64,000 nucleotides of DNA, taken from positions 11,222,001-11,286,000 of the forward strand of contig OZ059895.1 of assembly GCA_964057225.1 (NCBI GenBank), in the 5' to 3' direction. The stretch's first letter is position 1. The number at the start of each line of letters is the position of its first letter. Origin of the DNA: Auanema rhodensis. Its lineage: Eukaryota > Nematoda > Chromadorea > Rhabditida > Rhabditidae. The notes beneath the pieces are model-generated. The model was not told the origin of the DNA. It saw only the letters and a list, made by a program, of their open reading frames with translations, and made no database searches. Positions 11,735-25,810 of this stretch are shown piece by piece. The position numbers and the translations under genes are program-made.

Positions 11735-14700
11735 ATTGAGGGATCCAGATAGAACGTGGAAAATTACGTAACTAACATGAAATTGGAAAAAACTATAACG
11801 AGGATAAGTATGTGAATCATTGAATATCAGATATTTTCGCTTAGGACCATACCACGTTGAAAGTACGCCATGCCGCTGATTTTCAATTTTAACTCTTTTG
11901 TAACAAATGTTTTCAATTTTCAAGCAGTTTTACTCAGATAGCTTAACCCAAGGCAGCAAATTATCTTCAATATTATTTCTATCTTACAGTTTTAAACCAA
12001 TAGTTAATGAACCATCATCTTACCTTTACTGTTTCTATCTATTTCCTATCGAAACCAACTTTGTTCAAACACTATACAACTGTGAAACCTTTTTTAATTT
12101 CTTGTATTTGGAGCTCTTAAGATTTGATATCATTGAGGGATCCAGATAGAACGTGGAAAATTACGTAACTAACATGAAATTGGAAAAAACTATAACGAGG
12201 ATAAGTATGTGAATCATTGAATATCAGATATTTTCGCTTAGGACCATACCACGTTGAAAGTACGCCATGCTGCTGATTTTCAATTTTAACTCTTTTGTAA
12301 CAAATGTTTTCAATTTTCAAGCAGTTTTACTCAGATAGCTTAACCCAAGGCAGCAAATTATCTTCAATATTATTTCTATCTTACAGTTATAAACCAATAG
12401 TTAATGAACCATCATCTTACCTTTACTGTTTCTATCTATTTCCTATCGAAAGCAACTTTGTTCAAACACTATACAACTGTGAAACCTTTTTTAATTTCTT
12501 GTATTTGGAGCTCTTAAGATTTGATATCATTGAGGGATCCGGATAGAACGTGGAAAATTACGTAACTAACATGAAATTGGAAAAAACTATAACGAGGATA
12601 AGTATGTGAATCATTGAATATCAGATATTTTCGCTTAGGACCATACCACGTTGAAAGTACGCCATGCCGCTGATTTTCAATTTTAACTCTTTTGTAACAA
12701 ATGTTTTCAATTTTCAAGCAGTTTTACTCAGATAGCTTAACCCAAGGCAGCAAATTATCTTCAATATTATTTCTATCTTACAGTTTAAAACCAATAGTTA
12801 ATGAACCATCATCTTACCTTTACTGTTTCTATCTATTTCCTATCGAAAGCAACTTTGTTCAAACACTATACAACTGTGAAACCTTTTTTAATTTCTTGTA
12901 TTTGGAGCTTATAAGATTTGATATCATCGAGGGATCCAGATAGAACGTGGAAAATTACATAACTAACATGAAATTGGGAAAAAATTATAACGAGGATAAG
13001 TATGTGAATCATTGAATATCAGATATTTTTGCTTACGACCATACCACGTTGAAAGTACGCCATGCCGCTGATTTTCAATTTTATCTCTTCCGTAACAAAT
13101 GTTTTCAATTTTCAAGTAGTTTCACTTAGATAGCTTAGCTCAACCCAAGGCAGCATATTATCTTCAATCTTATTTCTATAATACAGTTATGAACCAATAG
13201 TTAATGAACCATCATCTTACCCTTACCGTTTCTATCTTTTTCCTATCGAAACCAACTTTGTTCAAAAACTATACAACTGTGAAACCTTTTTTAATTTCTT
13301 GTATTTGGAGCTCATAAGATTTGATATCATTGAGGGATCCAGATAGAACGTGGAAAATTACGTAACTAACATGAAATTGGAAAAAACTATAACGAGGATA
13401 AGTATGTGAATCATTGAATATCAGATATTTTCGCTTAGGACCATACCACGTTGAAAGTACGCCATGCCGCTGATTTTCAATTTTAACTCTTTTGTAACAA
13501 ATGTTTTCAATTTTCAAGCAGTTTTACTCAGATAGCTTAACCCAAGGCAGCAAATTATCTTCAATATTATTTCTATCTTACAGTTTTAAACCAATAGTTA
13601 ATGAACCATCATCTTACCTTTACTGTTTCTATCTATTTCCTATCGAAACCAACTTTGTTCAAACACTATACAACTGTGAAACCTTTTTTAATTTCTTGTA
13701 TTTGGAGCTCTTAAGATTTGATATCATTGAGGGATCCAGATAGAACGTGGAAAATTACGTAACTAACATGAAATTGGAAAAAACTATAACGAGGATAAGT
13801 ATGTGAATCATTGAATATCAGATATTTTCGCTTAGGACCATACCACGTTGAAAGTACGCCATGCTGCTGATTTTCAATTTTAACTCTTTTGTAACAAATG
13901 TTCTCAATTTTCAAGCAGTTTTACTCAGATAGCTTAACCCAAGGCAGCAAATTATCTTCAATATTATTTCTATCTTACAGTTATAAACCAATAGTTAATG
14001 AACCATCATCTTACCTTTACTGTTTCTATCTATTTCCTATCGAAAGCAACTTTGTTCAAACACTATACAACTGTGAAACCTTTTTTAATTTCTTGTATTT
14101 GGAGCTCATAAGATTTGATATCATTGAGGGATCCGGATAGAACGTGGAAAATTACGTAACTAACATGAAATTGGAAACAACTATAACGAGGATAAGTATG
14201 TGAATCATTGAATATCAGATATTTTCGCTTAGGACCATACCACGTTGAAAGTACGCCATGCAGCTGATTTTCAATTTTATCTCTTCCGTAACAAATGTTT
14301 TCAATTTTCAAGTAGTTTCACTTAGATAGCTTAGCTCAACCCAAGGCAGCATATTATCTTCAATCTTATTTCTATAATACAGTTATAAACCAATAGTTAA
14401 CGAACCATCATCTTACCCTTACCGTTTCTATCTATTTCCTATCGTAACCAACTTTGTTCAAAAACTATACAACTGTGAAACCTTTTTTAATTTCTTGTAT
14501 TTGGAGCTCATAAGATTTGATATCATTGAGGGATCCAGATAGAACGTGGAAAATTACGTAACTAACATGAAATTGGAAACAACTATAACGAGGATAAGTA
14601 TGTAAATCATTGAATATCAGATATTTTCGCTTACGACCATACCACGTTGAAAGTACGCCATGCCGCTGATTTTCAATTTTAACTCTTTTGTAACAAATGT

Positions 14701-15375
14701 TTTCAATTTTCATGCAATTTTACTCAGATAGCTTAACCCAAGGCAGCGAATTATCTTCAATATTATTTCTATCTTACAGTTATAAACCAATAGTTAATGA
14801 ACCATCATCTTACCTTTACCGTTTCTATCTATTTCCTATCGAAACCAACTTTGTTCAAAAACTATACAACTGTGAAACCTTTTTTAATTTTTTGTATTTG
14901 GAGCTCATAAGATTTGATATCATTGAGGGATCCAGATAGAACGTGGAAAATTACGTAACTAACATGAAATTGGAAAAAACTATAACGAGGATAAGTATGT
15001 GAATCATTGAATATCAGATAATTTCGCTTAGGACCATACCACGTTGAAAGTACGCCATGCCGCTGATTTTCATTTTTAACTCTTTTGTAACAAATGTTTT
15101 CAATTTTCATGCAATTTTACTCAGATAGCTTAACCCAAGGCAGCGAATTATCTTCAATATTATTTCTATCTTACAGTTATAAACCAATAGTTAATGAACC
15201 ATCATCTTACCTTCACTGTTTCTATCTATTCCCTATCGGAAGCAACTTAGTTCAAACACTATACAACTGTGAAACCTTTTTTAATTTTTTGTATTTAGAG
15301 CTCATAAGATTTGATATCATTGAGGGATCCAGATAGAACGTGGAAAATTACGTAACTAACATGAAATTGGAAAAA
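11735..15375. repeat. 9-monomer HOR (3584 bp), copy 2
   Basis: Units start at 11907, 12304, 12701 (398), 13099 (402), 13501, 13898, 14295 (402), 14697 and 15094. This copy is nearly identical to copy 1 and immediately follows it, so 8150-15375 is a two-copy tandem duplication of a nine-unit block. It ends where AAAAAACTATAAC of copy 1 is met by AAAAACCTATAAC near 15371. Confidence 0.93.
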
Positions 15376-17873
15376 CCTATAACGAGGATAAGTATGTAAA
15401 TCATTGAATATCAGATATTTTCGCTTACGACCATACCACGTTGAAAGTACGCCATGCCGCTGATTTTCAATTTTAACTCTTTTGTAACAAATGTTCTCAA
15501 TTTTCAAGCAGTTTTACTCAGATAGCTTAACCCAAGGCAGCAAATTATCTTCAATATTATTTCTATCTTACAGTTATAAACCAATAGTTAACGAACCATC
15601 ATCTTACCCTTACCGTTTCTATCTATTTCCTATCGTAACCAACTTTGTTCAAAAACTATACAACTGTGAAACCTTTTTTGATTTCTTGTATTTGGAGCTC
15701 ATAAGATTTGATATCATTGAGGGATCCAGATAGAACATGGAAAATTACGTAACTAACATGAAATTGGAAACAACTATAACGAGGATAAGTATGTGAATCA
15801 TTGAATATCAGATATTTTCGCTTACGACCATACCACGTTGAAAGTACGCCATGCCGCTGATTTTCAATTTTAACTCTTTTGTAACAAATGTTCTCAATTT
15901 TCAAGCAGTTTTACTCAGATAGCTTAACCCAAGGCAGCAAATTATCTTCAATATTATTTCTATCTTACAGTTATAAACCAATAGTTAACGAACCATCATC
16001 TTACCCTTACCGTTTCTATCTATTTCCTATCGTAACCAACTTTGTTCAAAAACTATACAACTGTGAAACCTTTTTTAATTTCTTGTATTTGGAGCTCATA
16101 AGATTTGATATCATTGAGGGATCCAGATAGAACATGGAAAATTACGTAACTAACATGAAATTGGAAACAACTATAACGAGGATAAGTATGTGAATCATTG
16201 AATATCAGATATTTTCGCTTAGGACCATACCACGTTGAAAGTACGCCATGCCGCTGATTTTCAATTTTAACTCTTTTGTAACAAATGTTTTCAATTTTCA
16301 AGCAGTTTTACTCAGATAGCTTAACCCAAGGCAGCAAATTATCTTCAATATTGTTTCTATCTTACAGTTATAAACCAATAGTTAATAAACCATCATCTTA
16401 CCTTTACTGTTTCTATCTATTTCCTATCGAAAGCAACTTTGTTCAAACACTATACAACTGTGAAACCTTTTTTAATTTCTTGTATTTGGAGCTCATAAGA
16501 TTTGATATCATTGAGGGATCCAGATAGAACGTGGAAAATTATGTAACTAACATGAAATTGGAAAAAACTATAACGAGGATAAGTATGTAAATCATTGAAT
16601 ATCAGATATTTTCGCTTACGACCATACCACGTTGAAAGTACGCCATGCCGCTGATTTTCAATTTTAACTCTTTTGTAACAAATGTTTTCAATTTTCTAGC
16701 AGTTTTACTCAGATAGCTTAACCCAAGGCAGCAAATTATCTTCAATATTATTTCTATCTTACAGTTATAAACCAATAGTTAATGAACCATCATCTTACCT
16801 TTACCGTTTCTATCTATTTCCTATCGAAACCAACTTTGTTCAAAAACTATACAACTGTGAAACCTTTTTTAATTTCTTGTATTTGGAGCTCATAAGATTT
16901 GATATCATTGAGGGATCCAGATAGAACGTGGAAAATTACGTAACTAACATGAAATTGGAAAAAACTATAACGAGGATAAGTATGTGAATCATTGAATATC
17001 AGATATTTTCGCTTAGGACCATACCACGTTGAAAGTACGCCATGCCGCTGATTTTCAATTTTAACTCTTTTGTAACAAATGTTTTCAATTTTCATGCAAT
17101 TTTACTCAGATAGCTTAACCCAAGGCAGCGAATTATCTTCAATATTATTTCTATCTTACAGTTATAAACCAATAGTTAATGAACCATCATCTTACCTTCA
17201 CTGTTTCTATCTATTCCCTATCGGAAGCAACTTAGTTCAAACACTATACAACTGTGAAACCTTTTTTAATTTTTTGTATTTAGAGCTCATAAGATTTGAT
17301 ATCATTGAGGGATCCAGATAGAACGTGGAAAATTACGTAACTAACATGAAATTGGAAAAACCTATAACGAGGATAAGTATGTAAATCATTGAATATCAGA
17401 TATTTTCGCTTACGACCATACCACGTTGAAAGTACGCCATGCCGCTGATTTTCAATTTTAACTCTTTTGTAACAAATGTTTTCAATTTTCAAGCAGTTTT
17501 ACTCAGATAGCTTAACCCAAGGCAGCAAATTATCTTCAATATTATTTCTATCTTACAGTTATGAACCAATAGTTAATGAACTATCATCTTACCTTTACTG
17601 TTTCTATCTATTTCCTATCAAAAGCAACTTTGTTCAAACACTATACAACTGTGAAACCTTTTTTAATTTCTTGTATTTGGAGCTCATAAGATTTGATATC
17701 ATCGAGGGATCCAGATAGAACGTGGAAAATTACATAACTAACATGAAATTGGGAAAAAATTATAACGAGGATAAGTATGCGAAACATTGAATATCAGATA
17801 TTTTCGCTTAGGACCATACCACGTTGAAAGTACGCCATGCCGCTGATTTTCAATTTTAACTCTTTTGTAACAA
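15376..17873. repeat. Mixed left/middle transition monomers
   Basis: Units start at 15491, 15888, 16285, 16682, 17079 and 17476. The units at 15491 and 15888 are almost identical neighbours: both have TTAACGAACC, ATCGTAACC and GAACATGGAAAA. About 15073-15494 recurs at 17058-17479 (offset 1985, five monomers), with the rare TATTCCCTATCGGAAGC and TATTTAGAGCTC. The first TGCGAAACATTG variant I noticed in the window is at 17778, marking the change to the haplotypes that dominate further right. Confidence 0.83.
17476..17873 (+). repeat. 398-bp monomer class
   Basis: This is the representative of the 33 monomers with one extra base at the A-tract. Most read TTGGGAAAAAATT instead of TTGGAAAAAAC, and the change is linked to TTACATAAC instead of TTACGTAAC. 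398-bp units start at 4734, 9117, 12701, 17476, 17874, 19860, 20258, 21053, 21451, 22643, 23041, 23439, 24234, 24632, 25030, 26222, 27017, 28606, 29401, 30593, 30991, 37344, 38933, 42904, 45684, 48464, 50450, 53627, 56010, 57599, 58791, 62365 and 63160. Those at 4734, 26222 and 28606 gained the base differently, by a longer run of A. The single 399-bp unit starts at 4335. Confidence 0.9.
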
Positions 17874-20800
17874 ATGTTTTCAATTTTCATGCAATTTTAC
17901 TCAGATAGCTTAACCCAAGGCAGCGAATTATCTTCAATATTATTTCTATCTTACAGTTATAAACCAATAGTTAATGAACCATCATCTTACCTTCACTGTT
18001 TCTATCTATTTCCTATCGAAAGCAACTTTGTTCAAACACTATACAACTGTGAAACCTTTTTTAATTTCTTGTATTTGGAGCTCATAAGATTTGATATCAT
18101 CGAGGGATCCAGATAGAACGTGGAAAATTACATAACTAACACGAAATTGGGAAAAAATTATAACGAGGATAAGTATGCGAAACATTGAATATCAGATATT
18201 TTCGCTTAGGACCATACCACGTTGAAAGTACGCCATGCCGCTGATTTTCAATTTTAACTCTTCTGTAACAAATGTTTTCAATATCCAAGCAGTTTTACTT
18301 AGATAGCTTAACCCAAGGCAGCAAATTATCTTCAATATTATTTCTATCTTACAGTTATAAACGAATAGTTAATGAACCATCATCTTACCCTTACCGTTTC
18401 TATCTATTTCATATCGAAACCAACTTTGTTCAAAAACTATACAACTGTGAAACCTTTTTTAATTTCTTGTATTTGGAGCTCAAAAGATTTGATATCATTG
18501 AGGGATCCAGATAGAACGTGGAAAATTACGTAACTAACATGAAATTGGAAAAAACTATAACGAGGATAAGTATGTGAATCATTGAATATCAGATATTTTC
18601 GCTTAGGACCATACCACGTTGAAAGTACGCCATGCCGCTGATTTTCAATTTTAACTCTTCTGTAACAAATGTTTTCAATTTTCAAGCAGTTTTACTCAGA
18701 TAGCTTAACCCAAGGCAGCAAATTATCTTCAATATTATTTCTATCTTACAGTTATAAACCAATGGTTAATGAACCATCATCTTACTTTTACTGTTTCTAT
18801 CTATTTTCTATCAGAACAAATATTGTTCAAACACTATACGACTGTGAAACCTTTTTTAATTTCTTGTATTTGGAGCTCAAAAGATTTGATATCATTGAGG
18901 GATCCAGATAGAACGTGGAAAATTACGTAACTAACATGAAATTGGAAAAAACTATAACGAGGATAAGTATGTGAATCATTGAATATCAGATATTTTCGCT
19001 TAGGACCATACCACGTTGAAAGTACGCCATGCCGCTGATTTTCAATTTTAACTCTTTTGTAACAAATGTTTTCAATTTTCAAGCAGTTTTACTCAGATAG
19101 CTTAACCCAAGGCAGCAAATTATCTTCAATATTATTTCTATCTTACAGTTATAAACCAATAGTTAATGAACCATCATCTTACCTTTACTGTTTCTATCTA
19201 TTTCCTATCGAAAGCAACTTTGTTCAAAAATTATACAACTGTGAAACCTTTTTTAATTTCTTGTATTTGGAGCTCATAAGATTTGATATCATCGAGGGAT
19301 CCAGATAGAACGTGGAAAATTACATAACTAACATGAAATTGAAAAAAACTATAACGAGGATAAGTATGCGAAACATTGAATATCAGATATTTTCGCTTAG
19401 GACCATACCACGTTGAAAGTACGCCATGCCGCTGATTTTCAATTTTAACTCTTCTGTAACAAATGTTTTCAATTTCCAAGCAGTTTTACTTAGATAGCTC
19501 AACCCAAGGCAGCAAATTATCTTCAATATTATTTCTATCCTACAGTTATAAACCAATAGTTGATGAACCATCATCTTACCCTTACCGTTTCTATCTATTT
19601 CATATCGAAATCAACTTTGTTCAAAAACTATACAACTGTGAAACCTTTTTTAATTTTTTGTATTTGGAGCTCATAAGATTTGATATCATTGAGGGATCCA
19701 GATAGAACGTGGAAAATTACGTAACTAACATGAAATTGGAAAAAACTATAACGAGGATAAGTATGTGAATCATTGAATATCAGATATTTTCGCTTAGGAC
19801 CATACCACGTTGAAAGTACGCCATGCCGCTGATTTTCAATTTTAACTCTTTTGTAACAAATGTTTTCAATTTTCAAGCAGTTTTACTCAGATAGCTTAAC
19901 CCAAGGCAGCAAATTATCTTCAATATTATTTCTATCTTACAGTTATAAACCAATAGTTAATGAACCATCATCTTGCCTTTACTGTTTCTATCTATTTCCT
20001 ATCGAAAGCAACTTTGTTCAAACACTATACAACTGTGAAACCTTTTTTAATTTCTTGTATTTGGAGCTCATAAGATTTGATATCATCGAGGGATCCAGAT
20101 AGAACGTGGAAAATTACATAACTAACATGAAATTGGGAAAAAATTATAACGAGGATAAGTATGCGAAACATTGAATATCAGATATTTTCGCTTAGGACCA
20201 TACCACGTTGAAAGTACGCCATGCCGCTGATTTTCAATTTTAACTCTTCTGTAACAAATGTTTTCAATTTCCAAGCAGTTTTACTTAGATAGCTCAACCC
20301 AAGGCAGCAAATTATCTTCAATATTATTTCTATCTTACAGTTATAAACCAATAGTTAATGAACCATCACCTTACCCTTACCGTTTCTATCTATTTCATAT
20401 CGAAACCAACTTTGTTCAAAAACTATACAACTGTGAAACCTTTTTTAATTTCTTGTATTTGGAGCTCATAAGATTTGATATCATTGAGGGATCCAGATAG
20501 AACGTGGAAAATTACATAACTAACATAAAATTCGGAAAAAATTATAACGAGGATAAGTATGTAAATCATTGAATATCAGATATTTTCGCTTACGACCATA
20601 CCACGTTGAAAGTACGCCATGCCGCTGATTTTCAATTTCAACTCTTCTGTAACAAATGTTTTCAATTTTCAAGCAGTTTTACTCAGATAGCTTAACCCAA
20701 GGCAGCAAATTATCTTCAATATTATTTCTATCTTACAGTTATAAACCAATGGTTAATGAACCATCATCTTACTTTTACTGTTTCTATCTATTTTCTATCA

Positions 20801-21599
20801 GAACAAATATTGTTCAAACACTATACGACTGTGAAACCTTTTTTAATTTCTTGTATTTGGAGCTCAAAAGATTTGATATCATTGAGGGATCCAGATAGAA
20901 CGTGGAAAATTACGTAACTAACATGAAATTGGAAAAAACTATAACGAGGATAAGTATGTGAATCATTGAATATCAGATATTTTCGCTTAGGACCCTACCA
21001 CGTTGAAAGTACGCCATGCCGCTGATTTTCAATTTTAACTCTTTTGTAACAAATGTTTTCAATTTTCAAGCAGTTTTACTCAGATAGCTTAACCCAAGGC
21101 AGCAAATTATCTTCAATATTATTTCTATCTTACAGTTATAAACCAATAGTTAATGAACCATCATCTTACCTTTACTGTTTCTATCTATTTCCTATCGAAA
21201 GCAACTTTGTTCAAACACTATACAACTGTGAAACCTTTTTTAATTTCTTGTATTTGGAGCTCATAAGATTTGATATCATCGAGGGATCCAGATAGAACGT
21301 GGAAAATTACATAACTAACATGAAATTGGGAAAAAATTCTAACGAGGATAAGTATGCGAAACATTGAATATCAGATATTTTCGCTTAGGACCATACCACG
21401 TTGAAAGTACGCCATGCCGCTGATTTTCGATTTTAACTCTTTTGTAACAAATGTTTTCAATTTTCAAGCAGTTTTACTTAGATAGCTCAACCCAAGGCAG
21501 CAATTTATCTTCAATATTATTTCTATCTTACAGTTATAAACCAATAGTTAATGAACCATCATCTTACCTTTACTGTTTCTATCTATTTCCTATCGAAAG
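17874..21599. repeat. Middle-territory satellite monomers, first stretch
   Basis: Units start at 17874, 18272, 18669, 19066, 19463, 19860, 20258, 20656, 21053 and 21451. The AACAAATATTGTTC class appears for the first time at 18669 and again at 20656. The unit at 18272 has the private CAATATCCAAGC and CATATCG forms. The pair 21053-21700 recurs at 23041-23688 (offset 1988), including GATTTTCGATTTT near 21422. No unique sequence is present. Confidence 0.82.
18669..19065 (+). repeat. Middle-territory monomer class (AACAAATATTGTTC type)
   Basis: This class is recognised by CCAATGGTTAATG, CTTACTTTTACTG, TATTTTCTATCAGAAC, AACAAATATTGTTC and CTATACGACTG, all within about 18755-18845. Full members start at 18669, 20656, 22246, 25825, 26620, 27812, 28209, 29004, 31786, 34168 and 36550. 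Hybrids with the ordinary left half start at 32580, 34962 and 35756. None was seen outside about 18.7-36.9 kb. The rest of the unit is ordinary, so the class is defined by one patch of roughly 85 bp. Confidence 0.9.
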
Positions 21600-22908
21600 C
21601 AACTTTGTTCAAAAACTATACAACTGTGAAACCTTTTTTAATTTTTTGTATTTGGAGCTCATAAGATTTGATATCATTGAGGGATCCAGATAGAACGTGG
21701 AAAATTACATAACTAACATAAAATTGGGAAAAAATTATAACGAGGATAAGTATGTAAATCATTGAATATCAGATATTTTCGCTTACGACCATACCACGTT
21801 GAAAGTACGCCATGCCGCTGATTTTCAATTTTAACTCTTCTGTAACAAATGTTTTCAATTTTCAAGCAGTTTTACTTAGATAGCTCAACCCAAGGCAGCA
21901 ATTTATCCTCAATCTTATTTCTATCTTACAGTTATAAACCATTAGTTAATGAACCATCATCTTACCTTCACTGTTTCTATCTATTTTCTATCAAAAGAAA
22001 CATTGTTTAAACACTATACAACTGTGAAACCTTTTTTAATTTCTTGTATTTGGAGCTCATAAGATTTGATATCATCGAGGGATCCAGATAGAACGTGGAA
22101 AATTACGTAACTAACATGAAATTGAAAAAAACTATAACGAGGATAAGTATGTGAATCATTGAATATCAGATATTTTCGCTTAGGACCATACCACGTTGAA
22201 AGTACGCCATGCCGCTGATTTTCAATTTTAACTCTTTTGTAACAAATGTTTTCAATTTTCAAGCAGTTTTACTCAGATAGCTTAACCCAAGGCAGCAAAT
22301 TATCTTCAATATTATTTCTATCTTACAGTTATAAACCAATGGTTAATGAACCATCATCTTACTTTTACTGTTTCTATCTATTTTCTATCAGAACAAATAT
22401 TGTTCAAACACTATACGACTGTGAAACCTTTTTTAATTTCTTGTATTTGGAGCTCAAAAGATTTGATATCATTGAGGGATCCAGATAGAACGTGGAAAAT
22501 TACGTAACTAACATGAAATTGGAAAAAACTATAACGAGGATAAGTATGTGAATCATTGAATATCAGATATTTTCGCTTAGGACCATACCACGTTAAAAGT
22601 ACGCCATGCCGCTGATTTTCAATTTTTACTCTTTTGTAACAAATGTTTTCAATTTTCAAGCAGTTTTACTCAGATAGCTTAACCCAAGGTAGCAAATTAT
22701 CTTCAATATTATTTCTATCTTACAGTTATAAACCAATAGTTAATGAACCATCATCTTACCTTTACTGTTTCTATCTATTTCCTATCGAAAGCAACTTTGT
22801 TCAAACACTATACAACTGTGAAACCTTTTTTAATTTCTTGTATTTGGAGCTCATAAGATTTGATATCATCGAGGGATCCAGATAGAACGTGGAAAATTAC
22901 ATAACTAA
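21600..22908. repeat. Segment repeated at +3579 bp (9 monomers), copy 1
   Basis: It pairs with 25179-26487. It holds the units starting at 21849 and 22246 and most of 22643. Differences noticed are TTTATCCTC (near 21904) versus TTTATCTTC, AGGTAGC (near 22688) versus AGGCAGC, and the copy-2 change TTAGGGCC near 25761. It ends where TTGGGAAAAAATTCT meets a run of A in the other copy. Confidence 0.82.
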
Positions 22909-23724
22909 CATGAAATTGGGAAAAAATTCTAACGAGGATAAGTATGCGAAACATTGAATATCAGATATTTTCGCTTAGGACCATACCACGTTGAAAGTAC
23001 GCCATGCCGCTGATTTTCAATTTTAACTCTTTTGTAACAAATGTTTTCAATTTTCAAGCAGTTTTACTCAGATAGCTTAACCCAAGGCAGCAAATTATCT
23101 TCAATATTATTTCTATCTTACAGTTATAAACCAATAGTTAATGAACCATCATCTTACCTTTACTGTTTCTATCTATTTCCTATCGAAAGCAACTTTGTTC
23201 AAACACTATACAACTGTGAAACCTTTTTTAATTTCTTGTATTTGGAGCTCATAAGATTTGATATCATCGAGGGATCCAGATAGAACGTGGAAAATTACAT
23301 AACTAACATGAAATTGGGAAAAAATTCTAACGAGGATAAGTATGCGAAACATTGAATATCAGATATTTTCGCTTAGGACCATACCACGTTGAAAGTACGC
23401 CATGCCGCTGATTTTCGATTTTAACTCTTTTGTAACAAATGTTTTCAATTTTCAAGCAGTTTTACTTAGATAGCTCAACCCAAGGCAGCAATTTATCTTC
23501 AATATTATTTCTAACTTACAGTTATAAACCAATAGTTAATGAACCATCATCTTACCTTTACTGTTTCTATCTATTTCCTATCGAAAGCAACTTTGTTCAA
23601 AAACTATACAACTGTGAAACCTTTTTTAATTTTTTGTATTTGGAGCTCATAAGATTTGATATCATTGAGGGATCCAGATAGAACGTGGAAAATTACATAA
23701 CTAACATAAAATTGGGAAAAAATT
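22909..23724. repeat. Satellite monomers 23041 and 23439
   Basis: Two 398-bp units resemble 21053 and 21451 (offset 1988). Both have TTCTAACGAGG in the A-tract region before them, and the second follows a GATTTTCGATTTT junction. A private change, CTAACTTACAG, lies near 23512. Confidence 0.8.
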
Positions 23725-25045
23725 ATAACGAGGATAAGTATGCGAAACATTGAATATCAGATATTTTCGCTTAGGACCATACCACGTTGAAAGTACGCCA
23801 TGCCGCTGATTTTCAATTTTAACTCTTCTGTAACAAATGTTTTCAATTTCCAAGCAGTTTTACTTAGATAGCTCAACCCAAGGCAGCAAATTATCTTCAA
23901 TATTATTTCTATCCTACAGTTATAAACCAATAGTTGATGAACCATCATCTTACCCTTACCGTTTCTATCTATTTCATATCGAAACCAACTTTGTTCAAAA
24001 ACTATACAACTGTGAAACCTTTTTTAATTTTTTGTATTTGGAGCTCATAAGATTTGATATCATTGAGGGATCCAGATAGAACGTGGAAAATTACGTAACT
24101 AACATGAAATTGGAAAAAACTATAACGAGGATAAGTATGTGAATCATTGAATATCAGATATTTTCGCTTAGGACCATACCATGTTGAAAGTACGCCATGC
24201 CGCTGATTTTCAATTTTAACTCTTTTGTAACAAATGTTTTCAATTTTCAAGCAGTTTTACTCAGATAGCTTAACCCAAGGCAGCAAATTATCTTCAATAT
24301 TATTTCTATCTTACAGTTATAAACCAATAGTTAATGAACCATCATCTTACCTTTACTGTTTCTATCTATTTCTTATCGAAAGCAACTTTGTTCAAACACT
24401 ATACAACTGTGAAACCTTTTTTAATTTCTTGTATTTGGAGCTCATAAGATTTGATATCATCGAGGGATCCAGATAGAACGTGGAAAATTACATAACTAAC
24501 ATGAAATTGGGAAAAAATTATAACGAGGATAAGTATGCGAAACATTGAATATCAGATATTTTCGCTTAGGACCATACCACGTTGAAAGTACGCCATGCCG
24601 CTGATTTTCAATTTTAACTCTTCTGTAACAAATGTTTTCAATTTCCAAGCAGTTTTACTTAGATAGCTCAACCCAAGGCAGCAAATTATCTTCAATATTA
24701 TTTCTATCTTACAGTTATAAACCAATAGTTAATGAACCATCACCTTACCCTTACCGTTTCTATCTATTTCATATCGAAACCAACTTTGTTCAAAAACTAT
24801 ACAACTGTGAAACCTTTTTTAATTTCTTGTATTTGGAGCTCATAAGATTTGATATCATTGAGGGATCCAGATAGAACGTGGAAAATTACATAACTAACAT
24901 AAAATTGGGAAAAAATTATAACGAGGATAAGTATGTAAATCATTGAATATCAGATATTTTCGCTTACGACCATACCACGTTGAAAGTACGCCATGCCGCT
25001 GATTTTCAATTTTAACTCTTCTGTAACAAATGTTTTCAATTTCCA
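23725..25045. repeat. Segment repeated at +6359 bp (16 monomers), copy 1
   Basis: It pairs with 30084-31404. Shared rare markers are CTATCCTACAG near 23911, AGTTGATGAACC near 23932, CTATTTCTTATCG near 24366 and CATCACCTTACCC near 24737. Units start at 23837, 24234 and 24632. A private change, CATGTTGAAAG, lies near 24180. Confidence 0.84.
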
Positions 25046-25810
25046 AGCAGTTTTACTTAGATAGCTCAACCCAAGGCAGCAAATTATCTTCAATATTATT
25101 TCTATCCTACAGTTATAAACCAATAGTTGATGAACCATCATCTTACCCTTACCGTTTCTATCTATTTCATATCGAAACCAACTTTGTTCAAAAACTATAC
25201 AACTGTGAAACCTTTTTTAATTTTTTGTATTTGGAGCTCATAAGATTTGATATCATTGAGGGATCCAGATAGAACGTGGAAAATTACATAACTAACATAA
25301 AATTGGGAAAAAATTATAACGAGGATAAGTATGTAAATCATTGAATATCAGATATTTTCGCTTACGACCATACCACGTTGAAAGTACGCCATGCCGCTGA
25401 TTTTCAATTTTAACTCTTCTGTAACAAATGTTTTCAATTTTCAAGCAGTTTTACTTAGATAGCTCAACCCAAGGCAGCAATTTATCTTCAATCTTATTTC
25501 TATCTTACAGTTATAAACCATTAGTTAATGAACCATCATCTTACCTTCACTGTTTCTATCTATTTTCTATCAAAAGAAACATTGTTTAAACACTATACAA
25601 CTGTGAAACCTTTTTTAATTTCTTGTATTTGGAGCTCATAAGATTTGATATCATCGAGGGATCCAGATAGAACGTGGAAAATTACGTAACTAACATGAAA
25701 TTGAAAAAAACTATAACGAGGATAAGTATGTGAATCATTGAATATCAGATATTTTCGCTTAGGGCCATACCACGTTGAAAGTACGCCATGCCGCTGATTT
25801 TCAATTTTAA
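25046..25810. repeat. Satellite monomer string including one absent from the later copy
   Basis: This holds most of the unit at 25030 and the unit at 25428. The string 23837-24234-24632-25030-25428-25825 recurs downstream as 30196-30593-30991-31389-31786, so one monomer equivalent to 25030 is missing there. The rare markers of 25030 (CTATCCTACAG, AGTTGATG) are identical to those of 23837, so it may be a local extra copy of that unit rather than an ancestral member. Confidence 0.75.
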
